DNA from: JAJTHJ01 sp046316025
GTDB lineage: Bacteria > Pseudomonadota > Gammaproteobacteria > Burkholderiales > Burkholderiaceae_F
Length of the DNA stretch: 20,501 nt
Assembly (NCBI GenBank): GCA_046316025.1
Contig: JBKCXU010000050.1
Location: 1 to 20,501 of the forward strand
Direction of reading: 5' to 3'
This document shows, one piece after another, positions 12,777-20,501 of the stretch; the first letter of the stretch is position 1; each line of letters begins with the position of its first letter. A model generated the notes under the pieces. The model was not told the DNA's origin and searched no databases. It saw nothing but the letters and a program-made list of their open reading frames with translations. The position numbers and the translations under genes were made by a program.

Positions 12777-14954
12777 ATGCTTATCGACTCACGAATCATC
12801 CAGGACTCGATTGAACGAGCGCGGCGAAACAAGCTCGATCCCGAAGCGCTATCCGGCAGCATTGGCGACGGCGACCGATCCAAGCGAGTACAACTGCCAC
12901 AACGAGAAGCGCGCTATCGCACGCTGCTGGCGGACCTAGGCGACGCCCGGGCGGCGCGTACCACGCTGGAACGCGTCCTCGGCGGCAATGATCTCGTGTC
13001 GATCAACTACCTGGCGCGCGGCATGAACATGGCGCGAGCGATCTGCCGAGTTCATCTGCGCAGCGCCTCAGGCCAGACACTGGGGTTCGGCACCGGCTTC
13101 CTGATCGCGCCCGGCGTGTTGATGACCAACCATCACGTCATCTCTGGCGAGGCTGACGCCCGAAACGCCTTCGCTGAATTTGACTATGAGTTGGACGTTG
13201 ACGGCAACAAGAAGGACCTCGTCGAATTCGAGATCCTCACGAACCCCGCGCCGATCGCACTCGAGCGGCTCGACTTCTGCCTGGTCGCAGTCGCACCAAG
13301 GTCGCGCGACTCGCGTCGTTCACTGTCCGACTATGGATGGTTGCCGCTCGACCCAACGCCCGGCAAGGCCTTCATCGGCGAGTATCTGACGATCGTTCAG
13401 CACCCAGGCGGCGAACGCAAGCAGGTCTGCGTGCGCGAGAACCAGCTGCTCCTGTTCGATGCCAACCGGGACACGCTCTGGTACAAGACCGACACTGTGG
13501 CCGGGTCCTCGGGCTCGCCTGTCTTCAACAATGCATGGCAAGTCTGCGCGCTGCACCACAGCGGTATTCCGAAAACGGACGGTCAGGGGCGCTGGCTGAC
13601 TGTCGACGGCAGTGTCTGGGACCGGTCGATGGACGAGTCGCAGATTGACTGGATCGCCAATGAAGGTGTGCGCATCAGCAGCATCCTCAGCTACCTGAGT
13701 GCGACCGCGCCCCAACACCCGTTGGCGGCCGCGACGCTCGCGCCGCCGAAACCCAGCTCTGCGCCGATCGAGCGCAGCGTCAACAGCGTAACCACGGACG
13801 GTCTTTACCGGTCCGAGCAAATCGACGGTGAGCTGCGCGTCAGCATTCCCGTGCAGATCGCGGTGCGCGTCGGCCAGCCTCCTTTGGCAGCGACTGCCGC
13901 GGCGCCAGCGGCCGCTGTCCCGGCTTCCCTCGGTGCGACCGTGCCGGCATCGGATGCGCTGCTTGTCGAAAAGGTCGACATTGACCAGTCCAACTACGCG
14001 GCGCGCAAGGGATACAACCCGGCGTTCCTGGGTGGGGGGACATTGCAGGTGCCACTGCCCGAGATGACGGCGGCGTTGAAGAACGTCTTGATCAAGCGTA
14101 GGGAAGGCAGCAAGTCCGTTACCGAGCTGAAGTACTGGAACTACTCGGTGTTCATGCACAAGCGTCGCCGTCTTGCCATTGTCTCGGCCGTCAACGTGGA
14201 CACGAACAAGCGGCCGGATCTGGGCAATCGAGAGGGCGACAGGTGGTACTTCGACACACGCATCAGTGAGGAGAATCAGATCGGCCAGGAGTTCTACGGG
14301 GAACAGCGCAGCTTTGAGGCAAAGCGGGACAGCAGTCCGTTCGACCGTGGCCACCTCACGCGGCGCATGGATGCCACCTGGGGGTCGAACGCAGCCACTG
14401 CGAAACGAAACGGCGACGATTCCTTCCACTTCACCAATTGCGCTCCGCAGCACTGGCAGTACAACCAAGGCGCGAAGCGTTGGCTCGGGCTTGAGGACTA
14501 CGTGATCGAGAACTTCGCGCGCGAGACCGGAATCGCCAGCGTCTTCAACGGTCCGGTGTTTGACGCCCCCCTCTCCGTTGAAGGGCCAGATGGACGCTTG
14601 GTCCCCGACATCAAGGGCGAGCGGCACAGCGATCCAACGTTTGGCGACGTGGCCATACCAAAGCTCTTCTTCAAGATCGTTGTGTGCGCGCGCGATCGGC
14701 AACTGGCGGCGGCCGCATTCCTCATGACGCAAGAGGACTTTCTAGCTTCAATCGATCGACTACATGGCATGGAAGGTTTACGGGAGAAACTCACCTCTGC
14801 AGAGGCGCGTCTGTATCAGGTTAGCCTCACGACTATCAGCCGCTTGACCGGACTGTCTTTTCCCGCGCTCAAGGGCGCCGAAGTCGAGCTGGCAGAGTCT
14901 CTGCAGACGTTCGGCCCGCGCAGGATTGAGCAGTTATCCGATCTGCGGCTGTAG
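12777..14954 (+). CDS. Trypsin/V8-like protease fused to NucA-type nuclease
   Basis: 725 aa, start ATG with a GAGG site about 11 bases upstream. Residues 1-80 form a small, probably helical N-terminal domain I cannot name. Residues about 88-305 are a trypsin/V8-like protease: His120 in TNHHVI, Asp166 in RLDFCLVAV, Ser245 in GSSGSPVF. An Ala/Pro-rich linker (about 315-395) leads to a DNA/RNA non-specific endonuclease (beta-beta-alpha metal fold, about 400-705) with DRGH (523-526, His526 as general base), TNCAPQ (553-558) and the likely metal ligand Asn563 in QYNQGAKRW. Both active sites look complete. There is no signal peptide, so it should act in the cytoplasm. A plausible mode is self-cleavage or cleavage of a partner that frees or activates the nuclease, as proposed for bacterial conflict systems; this is inference. 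It stands alone, with its own upstream palindrome. Confidence 0.9.
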   Translation: MLIDSRIIQDSIERARRNKLDPEALSGSIGDGDRSKRVQLPQREARYRTLLADLGDARAARTTLERVLGGNDLVSINYLARGMNMARAICRVHLRSASGQTLGFGTGFLIAPGVLMTNHHVISGEADARNAFAEFDYELDVDGNKKDLVEFEILTNPAPIALERLDFCLVAVAPRSRDSRRSLSDYGWLPLDPTPGKAFIGEYLTIVQHPGGERKQVCVRENQLLLFDANRDTLWYKTDTVAGSSGSPVFNNAWQVCALHHSGIPKTDGQGRWLTVDGSVWDRSMDESQIDWIANEGVRISSILSYLSATAPQHPLAAATLAPPKPSSAPIERSVNSVTTDGLYRSEQIDGELRVSIPVQIAVRVGQPPLAATAAAPAAAVPASLGATVPASDALLVEKVDIDQSNYAARKGYNPAFLGGGTLQVPLPEMTAALKNVLIKRREGSKSVTELKYWNYSVFMHKRRRLAIVSAVNVDTNKRPDLGNREGDRWYFDTRISEENQIGQEFYGEQRSFEAKRDSSPFDRGHLTRRMDATWGSNAATAKRNGDDSFHFTNCAPQHWQYNQGAKRWLGLEDYVIENFARETGIASVFNGPVFDAPLSVEGPDGRLVPDIKGERHSDPTFGDVAIPKLFFKIVVCARDRQLAAAAFLMTQEDFLASIDRLHGMEGLREKLTSAEARLYQVSLTTISRLTGLSFPALKGAEVELAESLQTFGPRRIEQLSDLRL

Positions 14955-14991
14955 CGGCCGGAGACTGCCCCTTCTGAGGTACGCGAGTTGG

Positions 14992-15059
14992 CGGGTTCGG
15001 CGAAGCCCGAATGCGCAAGGGTGAGCATGCGCGAAGGAGCAGTCGCCTGCGGCGGCGAC
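14992..15059. terminator. Hairpins between convergent genes
   Basis: The short gap between the nuclease stop and the convergent DUF4400 stop holds two stem-loops: CGGGTTC/GAAGCCCG (14992-15009, one bulged base) and GTCGCC/GGCGAC (15042-15059). Position between convergent genes fits a terminator, but T-runs are absent on both strands. Confidence 0.35.
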
Positions 15060-15107
15060 GTTGTGCGAGACGCGCACAGAACTGCGAACGGTGCGGTGCC
15101 GACGCTC

Positions 15108-15821
15108 CTACATGTGCTTCTTATAGTACGCCCACTGCACGCTGGCCAGAACACCGGCCAGTACCGCTCCCAGCGTCACGCACAGCTGCCAATGCACCGG
15201 CCCCGGCCACATCAACAGGGCAACCCCGCCCAGCCCCAGCACCGCCAACTGCAGGTACTTCGCCCGGTGGTAGAGGCTGGCCGACTCGCGCCCCCCGCAA
15301 GCCCGGCGGATCGCACGCTGGGTGAACCCATCGGCGGCGCCGACCGCGTACAGAAGTAGGAGCAGCGGCGCGAAGCGCGCCAGGATCGCCGCCCGCACGC
15401 CGAGCAGCTGGGTGCCGACCATCGCTGCCTCGATGCCCTCCCGGTGCGAGACATAGCTGCGCCGCATGATCGTGTCCGGGATCGACAGGGCCGACCCGTT
15501 GGCGAACTGCGTGCCCATGTCGTGGATGCCGGTGGCCTCGAACACGATCGAGTAGAGGGCATTCGCAGGCGCGGTGATGACGCCGGCGCCGGCGCCTTGT
15601 CGAGCGGCAAGCGCAATACCGCCGGCAAGATCGTGAGCCAGGAGCTCCCGCAGTCGCTCGATCCCCTGCGGCCAGACCTTGAACACGAACACCCAGTCGA
15701 TGATCCAGGCGCACAGCAGGAGCGCGACCAGACCCAGGGCCAGCGAGAAGGCCAGCTTTAGTGGGCTGAGCAGCACGCCCGCCAGCGCTCCGTCGTGGAA
15801 GGCCGCATTCCTAGACGACAC
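15108..15821 (-). CDS. DUF4400 conjugative-element membrane protein (TIGR03747-like)
   Basis: 237 aa from a GTG start at 15821, chosen because GGAGGG lies about six bases upstream; it overlaps the end of traD by 11 bp. Predicted membrane helices lie near the N-terminus (LKLAFSLALGLVALLLCAWI) and in the C-terminal half (FAPLLLLLYAVGAADG, LQLAVLGLGGVALLMWPG, LCVTLGAVLAGVLASV). Between them is a conserved-looking soluble part with RRSYVSHREGIEAAMVGTQL. The order coupling protein then DUF4400 protein is typical of MobH-type ICEs such as the SXT and PFL families. It is thought to assist the coupling protein or the transfer channel at the inner membrane; its exact role is not known. Confidence 0.82.
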   Translation of the reverse strand: MSSRNAAFHDGALAGVLLSPLKLAFSLALGLVALLLCAWIIDWVFVFKVWPQGIERLRELLAHDLAGGIALAARQGAGAGVITAPANALYSIVFEATGIHDMGTQFANGSALSIPDTIMRRSYVSHREGIEAAMVGTQLLGVRAAILARFAPLLLLLYAVGAADGFTQRAIRRACGGRESASLYHRAKYLQLAVLGLGGVALLMWPGPVHWQLCVTLGAVLAGVLASVQWAYYKKHM

Positions 15822-17811
15822 GTCGACCCTCCGGTTCGGAGGAGTCCTCCGGCTGATTCCAAGGTCCGTCGAGGCGCGCCCGCAGCGTCTCGCCGATCTC
15901 GGCAAGACTCGTCGGCATTAGCGGATCGCTCGACGCTGACGGCAGCGGCATGCGGATCTTGTGCAGCTGGCCGCCGTGAATGAGGGCGAAGGCCTCGCCC
16001 TTGGGCAGTTGAACGAGATCTGTCGGCTCGAGCATCCGGACGGTTTCCGGGGCGATGCGGTCCTCGTTGCGGCTGGCGAAGTCCGCGAAGTCGACCGGGT
16101 CGTTGGTGTCGGAGACCGACGACGACACGACGGTCGAGACCACATGCACTTCGGGCAGCTGGCTGGTCAGCAGCTCGGCGGTGGCCACCTCCTTCACCCG
16201 CAGCATGATCAGGGTGTTGAAGTTGCCGGCGATCTGTCCGGCCTTGGCCGGTGAACCGATGCGCGCTTCCACGTCCGACCAGGTCTGCGTGTACGCCGTC
16301 ACCTGAAAACCCGCACCGCCTGCCTTGTTGAGCAGCGGGATGAACTCGTCGCCGATCAGTTCGTTGAACTCGTCGGCGTGGATCGCGATCCGCCGGGGCG
16401 TCACCTCGCCCGGCAGGCCGCGACCGGCGCCGAACTTGTAGAGGCTGCCGGCCACGCTCGTGAGGTCCGCGAACATGGAGTTCCCCACCGCCGCCGCCAC
16501 CTCGTAGTCGGAGAGCGCATCGAGCCCGACGTAGACGATGCCGCCCAGGTGGATCACCGCGGTCCAGTCGAACACCGGGCGCCAGTCGCTCGAATCGTCG
16601 AGCTCCGGCGACAGCAGCGACGCGGTGCGCCCGGTGGTGAGCTTCTCCATCAAGGGCAGCAGCGACGCCACCAGCTTGTCGAAATGGCTCTTCTCGTAGT
16701 TGAGCGTCGATGCGAGCGCGTGGGCGATCGGGTCGTAGAGCTTCTTGCGCCGCGCGTATTCCACGAGGCTCACCGCACGCGTGCCGCGCGACTGCAGGCC
16801 CTTATCGAGATTCTTCTTGTCGATGGCCAGCGATCGCAGCTCCTCGCGCCAGCCTGCGGCGGCGGGCTCAAGGTCGAGCCAGTACTCGAAGTAGTCGATC
16901 AGCAGCGGCTCGACATCGGACGCATAGCGGTTGATCTCCTGGTAGTCGGGCTTGCGGCCAAGCGCCACGAGCGCACGGGCCATCACGTTCACGAAGCGCC
17001 AGACGAACTCCTTGAAGGCGGCGGACTGGCCTTCCGACGGCAACTGGCCCGCAATGCGGGTGGCGACTTCGGTGATGCGCGAGAAGCTGCCCACCGGGTT
17101 GTAGCGCGCCGAGATGTCCGGATGTCCGAGGTGGAACATGAAGAACTCCCCTCCGCGCCCAGCCCGCTCGGCTTCCGCGAAGACTCGGCGCAGCAGATCC
17201 ACGTCGCCCTTCGGGTCGAAGACGATCACCACCTCGCCGCGACGGATGTCCTGGGCGATCAGCAACTCCGCCAGGCGCGTCTTGCCGACCCGCGTCGTGC
17301 CCAGCACCAGCGTGTGCCCGACTCGATCCTCCAGGTCCATCCAGATCTCGCTCTCGTCGGGCTCGACACCGTGGATGGCGGGGTCCCCGCCGACGCCACC
17401 GAATTCATCTGCAGTGGGCATGAACGCCGCCGACGCACCTGCGAAAGGTCCGCCCTGCAGCAGCGGCCGGTTCACCGGGAGCCGCGCCTCGAACAAGCGT
17501 TGGGTGTGACGCTGGTCCCACCGAAAGCCGCGCCCCAGAAAGAGCCCATCGGCCGACCAGGGAATGTCCGCGGAGCCCAGTTCGTAGCGCCGCCGGCGGC
17601 GCAGGTTGGCGCGATAGCGCAGCGTGCTCAGTCCGGCCGCGCCGCGCCACGCCGCGTGGCCCAGCAGCAGGCCGGCAAGCGCCAGGTGCCAAGGAGGAGA
17701 GACCAGAAAGAGCCCCGGGCTGCTGAATACCAGGGCCGCGGCCAGTGCAGACACCCAGGCTGCGCCGAGTTCATGCGCCGGCCGCAGCCGGGCTTCGAAC
17801 GGATGGGCCAT
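15811..17811 (-). CDS. traD: TraD type IV coupling ATPase
   Basis: 666 aa from the ATG at 17811, which overlaps the traI-like stop (TGATG); a GTG one codon earlier is also possible. It couples the relaxosome to the type IV secretion channel and pumps DNA using ATP. Two N-terminal membrane helices (about 17-35 and 43-57) precede a basic stretch (RANLRRRRRYELG). Walker A is GTTRVGKT (171-178), followed by VVIVFDPKGD; the Walker B region reads IAIHADEFNELIGDEF. The C-terminal part has the QVTAYTQTWSDVEAR and ANFNTLIMLRV-type motifs usual in TraD/VirD4 proteins of ICEs (TIGR03743-like). Length is as expected. It lies between the TraI-like and DUF4400 genes in one operon. Confidence 0.93.
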   Translation of the reverse strand: MAHPFEARLRPAHELGAAWVSALAAALVFSSPGLFLVSPPWHLALAGLLLGHAAWRGAAGLSTLRYRANLRRRRRYELGSADIPWSADGLFLGRGFRWDQRHTQRLFEARLPVNRPLLQGGPFAGASAAFMPTADEFGGVGGDPAIHGVEPDESEIWMDLEDRVGHTLVLGTTRVGKTRLAELLIAQDIRRGEVVIVFDPKGDVDLLRRVFAEAERAGRGGEFFMFHLGHPDISARYNPVGSFSRITEVATRIAGQLPSEGQSAAFKEFVWRFVNVMARALVALGRKPDYQEINRYASDVEPLLIDYFEYWLDLEPAAAGWREELRSLAIDKKNLDKGLQSRGTRAVSLVEYARRKKLYDPIAHALASTLNYEKSHFDKLVASLLPLMEKLTTGRTASLLSPELDDSSDWRPVFDWTAVIHLGGIVYVGLDALSDYEVAAAVGNSMFADLTSVAGSLYKFGAGRGLPGEVTPRRIAIHADEFNELIGDEFIPLLNKAGGAGFQVTAYTQTWSDVEARIGSPAKAGQIAGNFNTLIMLRVKEVATAELLTSQLPEVHVVSTVVSSSVSDTNDPVDFADFASRNEDRIAPETVRMLEPTDLVQLPKGEAFALIHGGQLHKIRMPLPSASSDPLMPTSLAEIGETLRARLDGPWNQPEDSSEPEGRRVV

Positions 17812-18935
17812 CACTCCGCGGCCGGCGCGGAGTCACCGACGCGCACGAGAGCGGGGTTGATCGCCGGCACCGGATAGACGAAACGCCGCGGGGCAACGAT
17901 CACGATTCCATGGATGCGAGTGGCCGCGCGCCCGTCCTGCTTCCATGCATAGCCATGCAGGTTCACCCCGCCATCGGCCCGCAAATGCCACCCGGCCCGC
18001 AAGACCTCGCGCTGCAGCCGCTTGACGGCGTCGCCGGGTTCAGCCTGGCCGGCGCCATCGCGCCGGATGAACGCCCGGAAGATGCCCGGTGATGCGAGCA
18101 ACAGCCCGTCCTCGACCCCGTGCACGAGCGCGCCGCGCACGTTCACCGACAAGGTTCCGTCAGCGATCCCCTGCCGTACCCACTCGATGAAGCGCCGAGG
18201 TCGCTCGGCGCCAGCCGCGTCGACGCCGTCGAAGAATTCGGGTCCGTTGGCCTCGGTCGCGATTGGCGCCGTCTCGACGCTCGCCTCCACCGCGCCGGCG
18301 ATCGACTCCGCCTGGGCACGAGGCAGGGTCGCCTCGACGCCCGGGCGCGCGCCGGTCACCGCGCGCTCCACCAGTTCGGCAATCGCGCTGGATACATCCG
18401 CGCTGCCTGCCAGCACGGCGCGCAGTTCCGCCATCAGCGGAGGATGTTCGGCCAACCAGGCCTGGACGGTCGGTGGAACCCACCGCTCGAACATTCGCAC
18501 CCGGTCGTCCGACGGACCTCCGCCGACATCGCGCAGCAGCGCTGCCGCGAACACCGCGTACGTCCATCGATGCGCGAGCGCGCCCAGGATCTCGGGCGGC
18601 GCATTGCGCGGCAGGATCTGGCCGCGCCGGTGATCGAGCGCGCGCAGAGCGGTCACGAGCCCGCGCTGCAATTGTCCGCCGGAGCCGCCGTATCGACTGG
18701 AGCCCGGCATCGGCCGCAGCTGCACGAACTCCGTATAGCCGTCGATCAGTGGCCGCGCCGCCAGCGCGAAGCTCTCCGCCGGAAACCCCATCCTGACGCG
18801 AAGCAGGACGATCAGGTTCGCCGCCCCGCTGCGATCGATGATCGCCTGCGCGCAGAGCGCCGGCCGCTCGGACACGCATGACGACTCGATCACTCGCGGC
18901 GACGCAGACCCGGAGGGCATGTCGTTGAAGGTCAT
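17811..18935 (-). CDS. TraI/MobH-family protein lacking the usual histidines
   Basis: About 374 aa with the start set at 18935 (MTFNDMPSGS); an upstream in-frame ATG at 19109 would extend it into the divergent control region, and an ATG at 18920 is also possible. The N-terminal region (about 55-180) follows the TraI_2 layout: ARPLIDGYTEFVQL, then GGSGGQLQRGLVTALRALDH, then WTYAVFAAALLRDVGG. MobH relaxases normally show a cluster of His, GGLL.H, and HD in LLHDIGK here; in this protein they read RYGGSGGQLQRG and LLRDVGG, so the metal ligands appear lost. The C-terminal part (about 270-370; RQGIADGTLSVN, VEDGLLLASPGIFRAFI, VKRLQREVLRAGWHLR, IHGIVIVAP) fits DUF1528/TraI_2_C. MobH proteins of ICEs are usually larger. 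It may be a non-catalytic paralogue or a divergent relaxase. Confidence 0.8.
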   Translation of the reverse strand: MTFNDMPSGSASPRVIESSCVSERPALCAQAIIDRSGAANLIVLLRVRMGFPAESFALAARPLIDGYTEFVQLRPMPGSSRYGGSGGQLQRGLVTALRALDHRRGQILPRNAPPEILGALAHRWTYAVFAAALLRDVGGGPSDDRVRMFERWVPPTVQAWLAEHPPLMAELRAVLAGSADVSSAIAELVERAVTGARPGVEATLPRAQAESIAGAVEASVETAPIATEANGPEFFDGVDAAGAERPRRFIEWVRQGIADGTLSVNVRGALVHGVEDGLLLASPGIFRAFIRRDGAGQAEPGDAVKRLQREVLRAGWHLRADGGVNLHGYAWKQDGRAATRIHGIVIVAPRRFVYPVPAINPALVRVGDSAPAAE

Positions 18936-19236
18936 TCGACCAGTATTCCGGGCGCCTTGACGGTCATCAGCTTCGATCGAAGCCTCGACGAGGACCCGAT
19001 GTCCTCTTGACGAGTTCGACCGAGCTTTGTCGTGAGCCACGCCGCAGCGTCGGCTCGTCGCATCAGCCGCTCGTCGCACATCGGCGGCAGAGATTCCGCG
19101 CCGATGCAAGCCGGATTCGGGGCTTCATCGAAGCCCCGATTGAGCCTGATTCACACGTGCTCGCTGCCTAGGATGGCAACGCAATGCGGCTCGGTCAATG
19201 CGCCGCACATCCGCGCCAACGTGAAGGGGGTTTCGA
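18936..19236. promoter_or_regulatory. Divergent tra control region with three inverted repeats
   Basis: This 300-bp gap lies between the TraI-like gene (minus) and the transglycosylase gene (plus). It holds CTTCGATCGAAG (18971-18982, perfect palindrome), GAGGAC/GTCCTC with a 5-base loop (18990-19006), and TCGGGGCTTC/GAAGCCCCGA with loop ATC (19117-19139, perfect 10-bp arms). These could be operators, a hairpin, or parts of an origin of transfer. I see no convincing gene and no clear -35/-10 pair. Confidence 0.5.
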
Positions 19237-19761
19237 TTGCGCAAGACAGCGAGCTGGGCGCCGACAGCAGGAGTCATCACCGCGATCGTCACGCTCGCGG
19301 CCCTGCCCGCCCACGCTTGCTGGCACGAGGCGGCCGCGCGCTACAACGTCAGCAGCGAGTTGCTCTACGCGATCGCGCGCACCGAATCGGCACTCGACCC
19401 GCAGGCCGTTGGACGCAACCGCAACGGCACGCGCGACATCGGGCTCATGCAGATCAACTCGGCGTGGCTGCCCACGCTGGCCGCCCACGGCATCGGCGAG
19501 CGCGATCTCTTCGACCCCTGCACCAGCATCCACGTCGGCGCCTGGATCCTCGCCGGCAACGTCCAGCGCCTGGGCTACACGTGGGATGCGGTCGGCGCCT
19601 ACAACGCCGTCAGTCCCGCATTGCGCCGCGCCTACGTCGACAAGGTCCGCCGCCACCTGCGCAGCGCCAACGACGGCGCGCAACGCGCTCGCCACGGCGC
19701 CACCCGTACCGCCGTCACCCGAGGCGATCACCGAGCACCGGTGGTCGCAACCCTGCCCTGA
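19237..19761 (+). CDS. Lytic transglycosylase of the transfer system
   Basis: 174 aa from a TTG start at 19237, supported by AAGGGGG six bases upstream and by the signal peptide that follows (TAGVITAIVTLAALPAHA, ending near residue 27). The SLT domain (about 28-135) shows CWHEAAARYNVSSELLYAIA, the catalytic Glu50 in ARTESALDP, GLMQIN (69-74) and DPCTSIHVGAWILAGN. Such VirB1-like enzymes open the peptidoglycan locally so that the conjugation channel can be built. The last 35 residues are basic and probably disordered. It is the first gene of the plus-strand transfer operon, ahead of the pilin. Confidence 0.9.
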   Translation: MRKTASWAPTAGVITAIVTLAALPAHACWHEAAARYNVSSELLYAIARTESALDPQAVGRNRNGTRDIGLMQINSAWLPTLAAHGIGERDLFDPCTSIHVGAWILAGNVQRLGYTWDAVGAYNAVSPALRRAYVDKVRRHLRSANDGAQRARHGATRTAVTRGDHRAPVVATLP

Positions 19762-19809
19762 CCGCTCGCCCGAGCACTTCCTCTCCACCCAACCACGAGA
19801 CACCACACC

Positions 19810-20106
19810 ATGACTCTGATCCGCCGCAGCAGCACTGCCGTTCCCATCGCCCTCGTCCTGACTCTTGCCGCCGGCTCGGCCCTGGCGGGCACCACCGGTA
19901 CCGAGTTCCAGACGATGTACACGACCCTGCTCAACTGGGCGACCGGCTTCCTGGGCAAGTCGATCGCGATTGCCGCCTTCATCCTCGGTGCAGGCATCGG
20001 CATCGCGCGCTCCTCGCCGATCCCGGCGCTCGCCGGCGTCGTCGTCGCGCTCTTCATGGTCTACGTGCCGACCATCATCGACTCGATCATGACGGCCGTG
20101 ATCTGA
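19810..20106 (+). CDS. Conjugative pilin, TraA/VirB2-like
   Basis: 98 aa. The signal peptide (about 1-26, RRSSTAVPIALVLTLAAGSA LA) leaves a mature protein of about 72 residues with two hydrophobic segments (TGFLGKSIAIAAFILGAGIG and IPALAGVVVALFMVYVPTII), the usual layout of VirB2/TraA pilins. It would be stored in the inner membrane and polymerise into the pilus. It lies directly upstream of traL and traE, matching the A-L-E order of the F plasmid, which favours TraA. The ribosome site is weak (CGAGA). Confidence 0.78.
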   Translation: MTLIRRSSTAVPIALVLTLAAGSALAGTTGTEFQTMYTTLLNWATGFLGKSIAIAAFILGAGIGIARSSPIPALAGVVVALFMVYVPTIIDSIMTAVI

Positions 20107-20119
20107 CGGGGCTTGTGCC

Positions 20120-20410
20120 GTGATCGACGCGTCCCTCGACATCCCCCGCCGTCTCAATGACCCGCCGCGCATGTTCTGGTGGGACATCGACGTGGCCCTG
20201 CTGGTGCTGGGGGCCGCGCTAGCGGGCATGGTCGCGGGCTTCTTCGTGAGCGGCTGCGCCGTCGGCCTGCTGCTCGCCTCGGCCTACGGTCGCGCGAAGG
20301 CGGGCAAGCACCCCGCCTTCGCGCTGCACCTGCTGTACTGGCACCTGCCGGCAGCAGTCTCGGGCCTGAAGCGCACCCCGCCTTCCTACCTGCGCGAGCT
20401 GGCCGGATGA
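20120..20410 (+). CDS. traL: TraL, type IV secretion assembly protein
   Basis: 96 aa from GTG at 20120. The sequence IPRRLNDPPRMFWWDIDVAL matches the conserved start of TraL, followed by two hydrophobic segments (LVLGAALAGMVAGFFVSG and CAVGLLLASAYGRAKAG) and the conserved end LLYWHLPAAVSGLKRTPPSY LRELAG. TraL is an inner-membrane protein of F-type mating-pair formation, thought to be equivalent to VirB3. Its stop overlaps the next start (ATGA). Confidence 0.9.
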   Translation: MIDASLDIPRRLNDPPRMFWWDIDVALLVLGAALAGMVAGFFVSGCAVGLLLASAYGRAKAGKHPAFALHLLYWHLPAAVSGLKRTPPSYLRELAG

Positions 20411-20501
20411 AGCTCGACTGGCTGCGCGCCGACATCGCCAGCGCGCGCCGCGCGAGCGCCCTGCTCGTGCTGCTGCTCGTCGGCTCGATGCTCGCCAACG
20501 T
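20407..20501 (+). CDS. traE: TraE, partial at the window edge
   Basis: Only the first 31 codons are present: MKLDWLRADIASARRASALL followed by a hydrophobic VLLLVGSMLAN segment. An N-terminal anchor directly after traL, with start overlapping the traL stop, fits TraE (VirB5/VirB8-position protein of F-type systems). The identification rests mostly on gene order. Confidence 0.75.
   Translation, partial: MKLDWLRADIASARRASALLVLLLVGSMLAN

Noticed and set aside
13320..14732. 470-codon open frame opposite the protease-nuclease gene
   Set aside because: Antisense shadow of a gene with two intact catalytic domains; no recognisable domain or ribosome site.
16378..17877. 499-codon open frame opposite traD
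   Set aside because: It is antisense to a clearly recognised TraD gene; the high GC content keeps the opposite frame open.
18936..19109. Longer start for the TraI-like protein
   Set aside because: The extra 58 residues are Arg/Ala/Ser-rich with no family similarity and cover the inverted repeats of the divergent control region.
19140..19174. Promoter TTGAGC ... TAGGAT before the transglycosylase gene
   Set aside because: Spacing is 23 bp, too long for a sigma-70 promoter, and the alternative -35 TTCACA gives only 13 bp.
1..20501. tRNA, rRNA or attachment sites
   Set aside because: I saw no tRNA-like sequence, rRNA segment or integrase-linked direct repeat in the window.

Overview
The window looks like cargo next to the transfer module of an integrative conjugative element (ICE) or conjugative plasmid. 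The host is probably a high-GC proteobacterium, most likely a betaproteobacterium. This rests on mostly high-GC coding sequence, Shine-Dalgarno starts, stop/start overlaps in operons, and the types of tra genes; no species marker is present.

Left part, 1-8003, all genes on the minus strand. Bases 1-139 look like the end of an IS21-like insertion sequence, with five 23-bp tandem repeats. It has inserted into the 3' end of a large gene encoding a Lon-like domain, an nSTAND NTPase, one membrane helix and a WD40 propeller. Upstream in the same operon are two unrecognised genes (431 and 337 aa). Between the 337-aa gene and the STAND gene sits a lower-GC gene for a secreted DUF1036/Sel1-repeat protein. 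It is bracketed by two diverged copies of the original 337-aa-gene/STAND-gene junction. The inferred ancestral order is 431 aa - 337 aa - STAND.

Middle, 8004-12304. A gene-free region of about 400 bp separates that operon from a divergent plus-strand operon. This encodes three small membrane or exported proteins, a periplasmic trypsin-like protease and a five-helix membrane protein with a cytoplasmic FHA domain. A long imperfect hairpin lies between the third small gene and the protease gene.

12305-14954. A 470-bp region with a possible relic gene and several palindromes precedes a stand-alone 725-aa protein. That protein joins a V8/trypsin-like protease to a NucA-type DNA/RNA non-specific endonuclease, and both catalytic sets look intact.

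Right part, 15108-20501, conjugation genes. A minus-strand operon runs TraI/MobH-like protein - TraD coupling ATPase - DUF4400 membrane protein. A divergent plus-strand operon runs lytic transglycosylase - pilin (TraA-like) - TraL - TraE (cut by the window edge). The order and families fit an F-type type IV secretion system. The TraI-like protein has lost the histidines typical of its N-terminal domain.

The most interesting inference is that the cargo is a protease-centred conflict (defence) island: a degenerate Lon-like domain fused to a STAND switch, a periplasmic trypsin paired with an FHA protein, and a protease-nuclease fusion. Functions are inferred from domain recognition by eye; no database search was possible.
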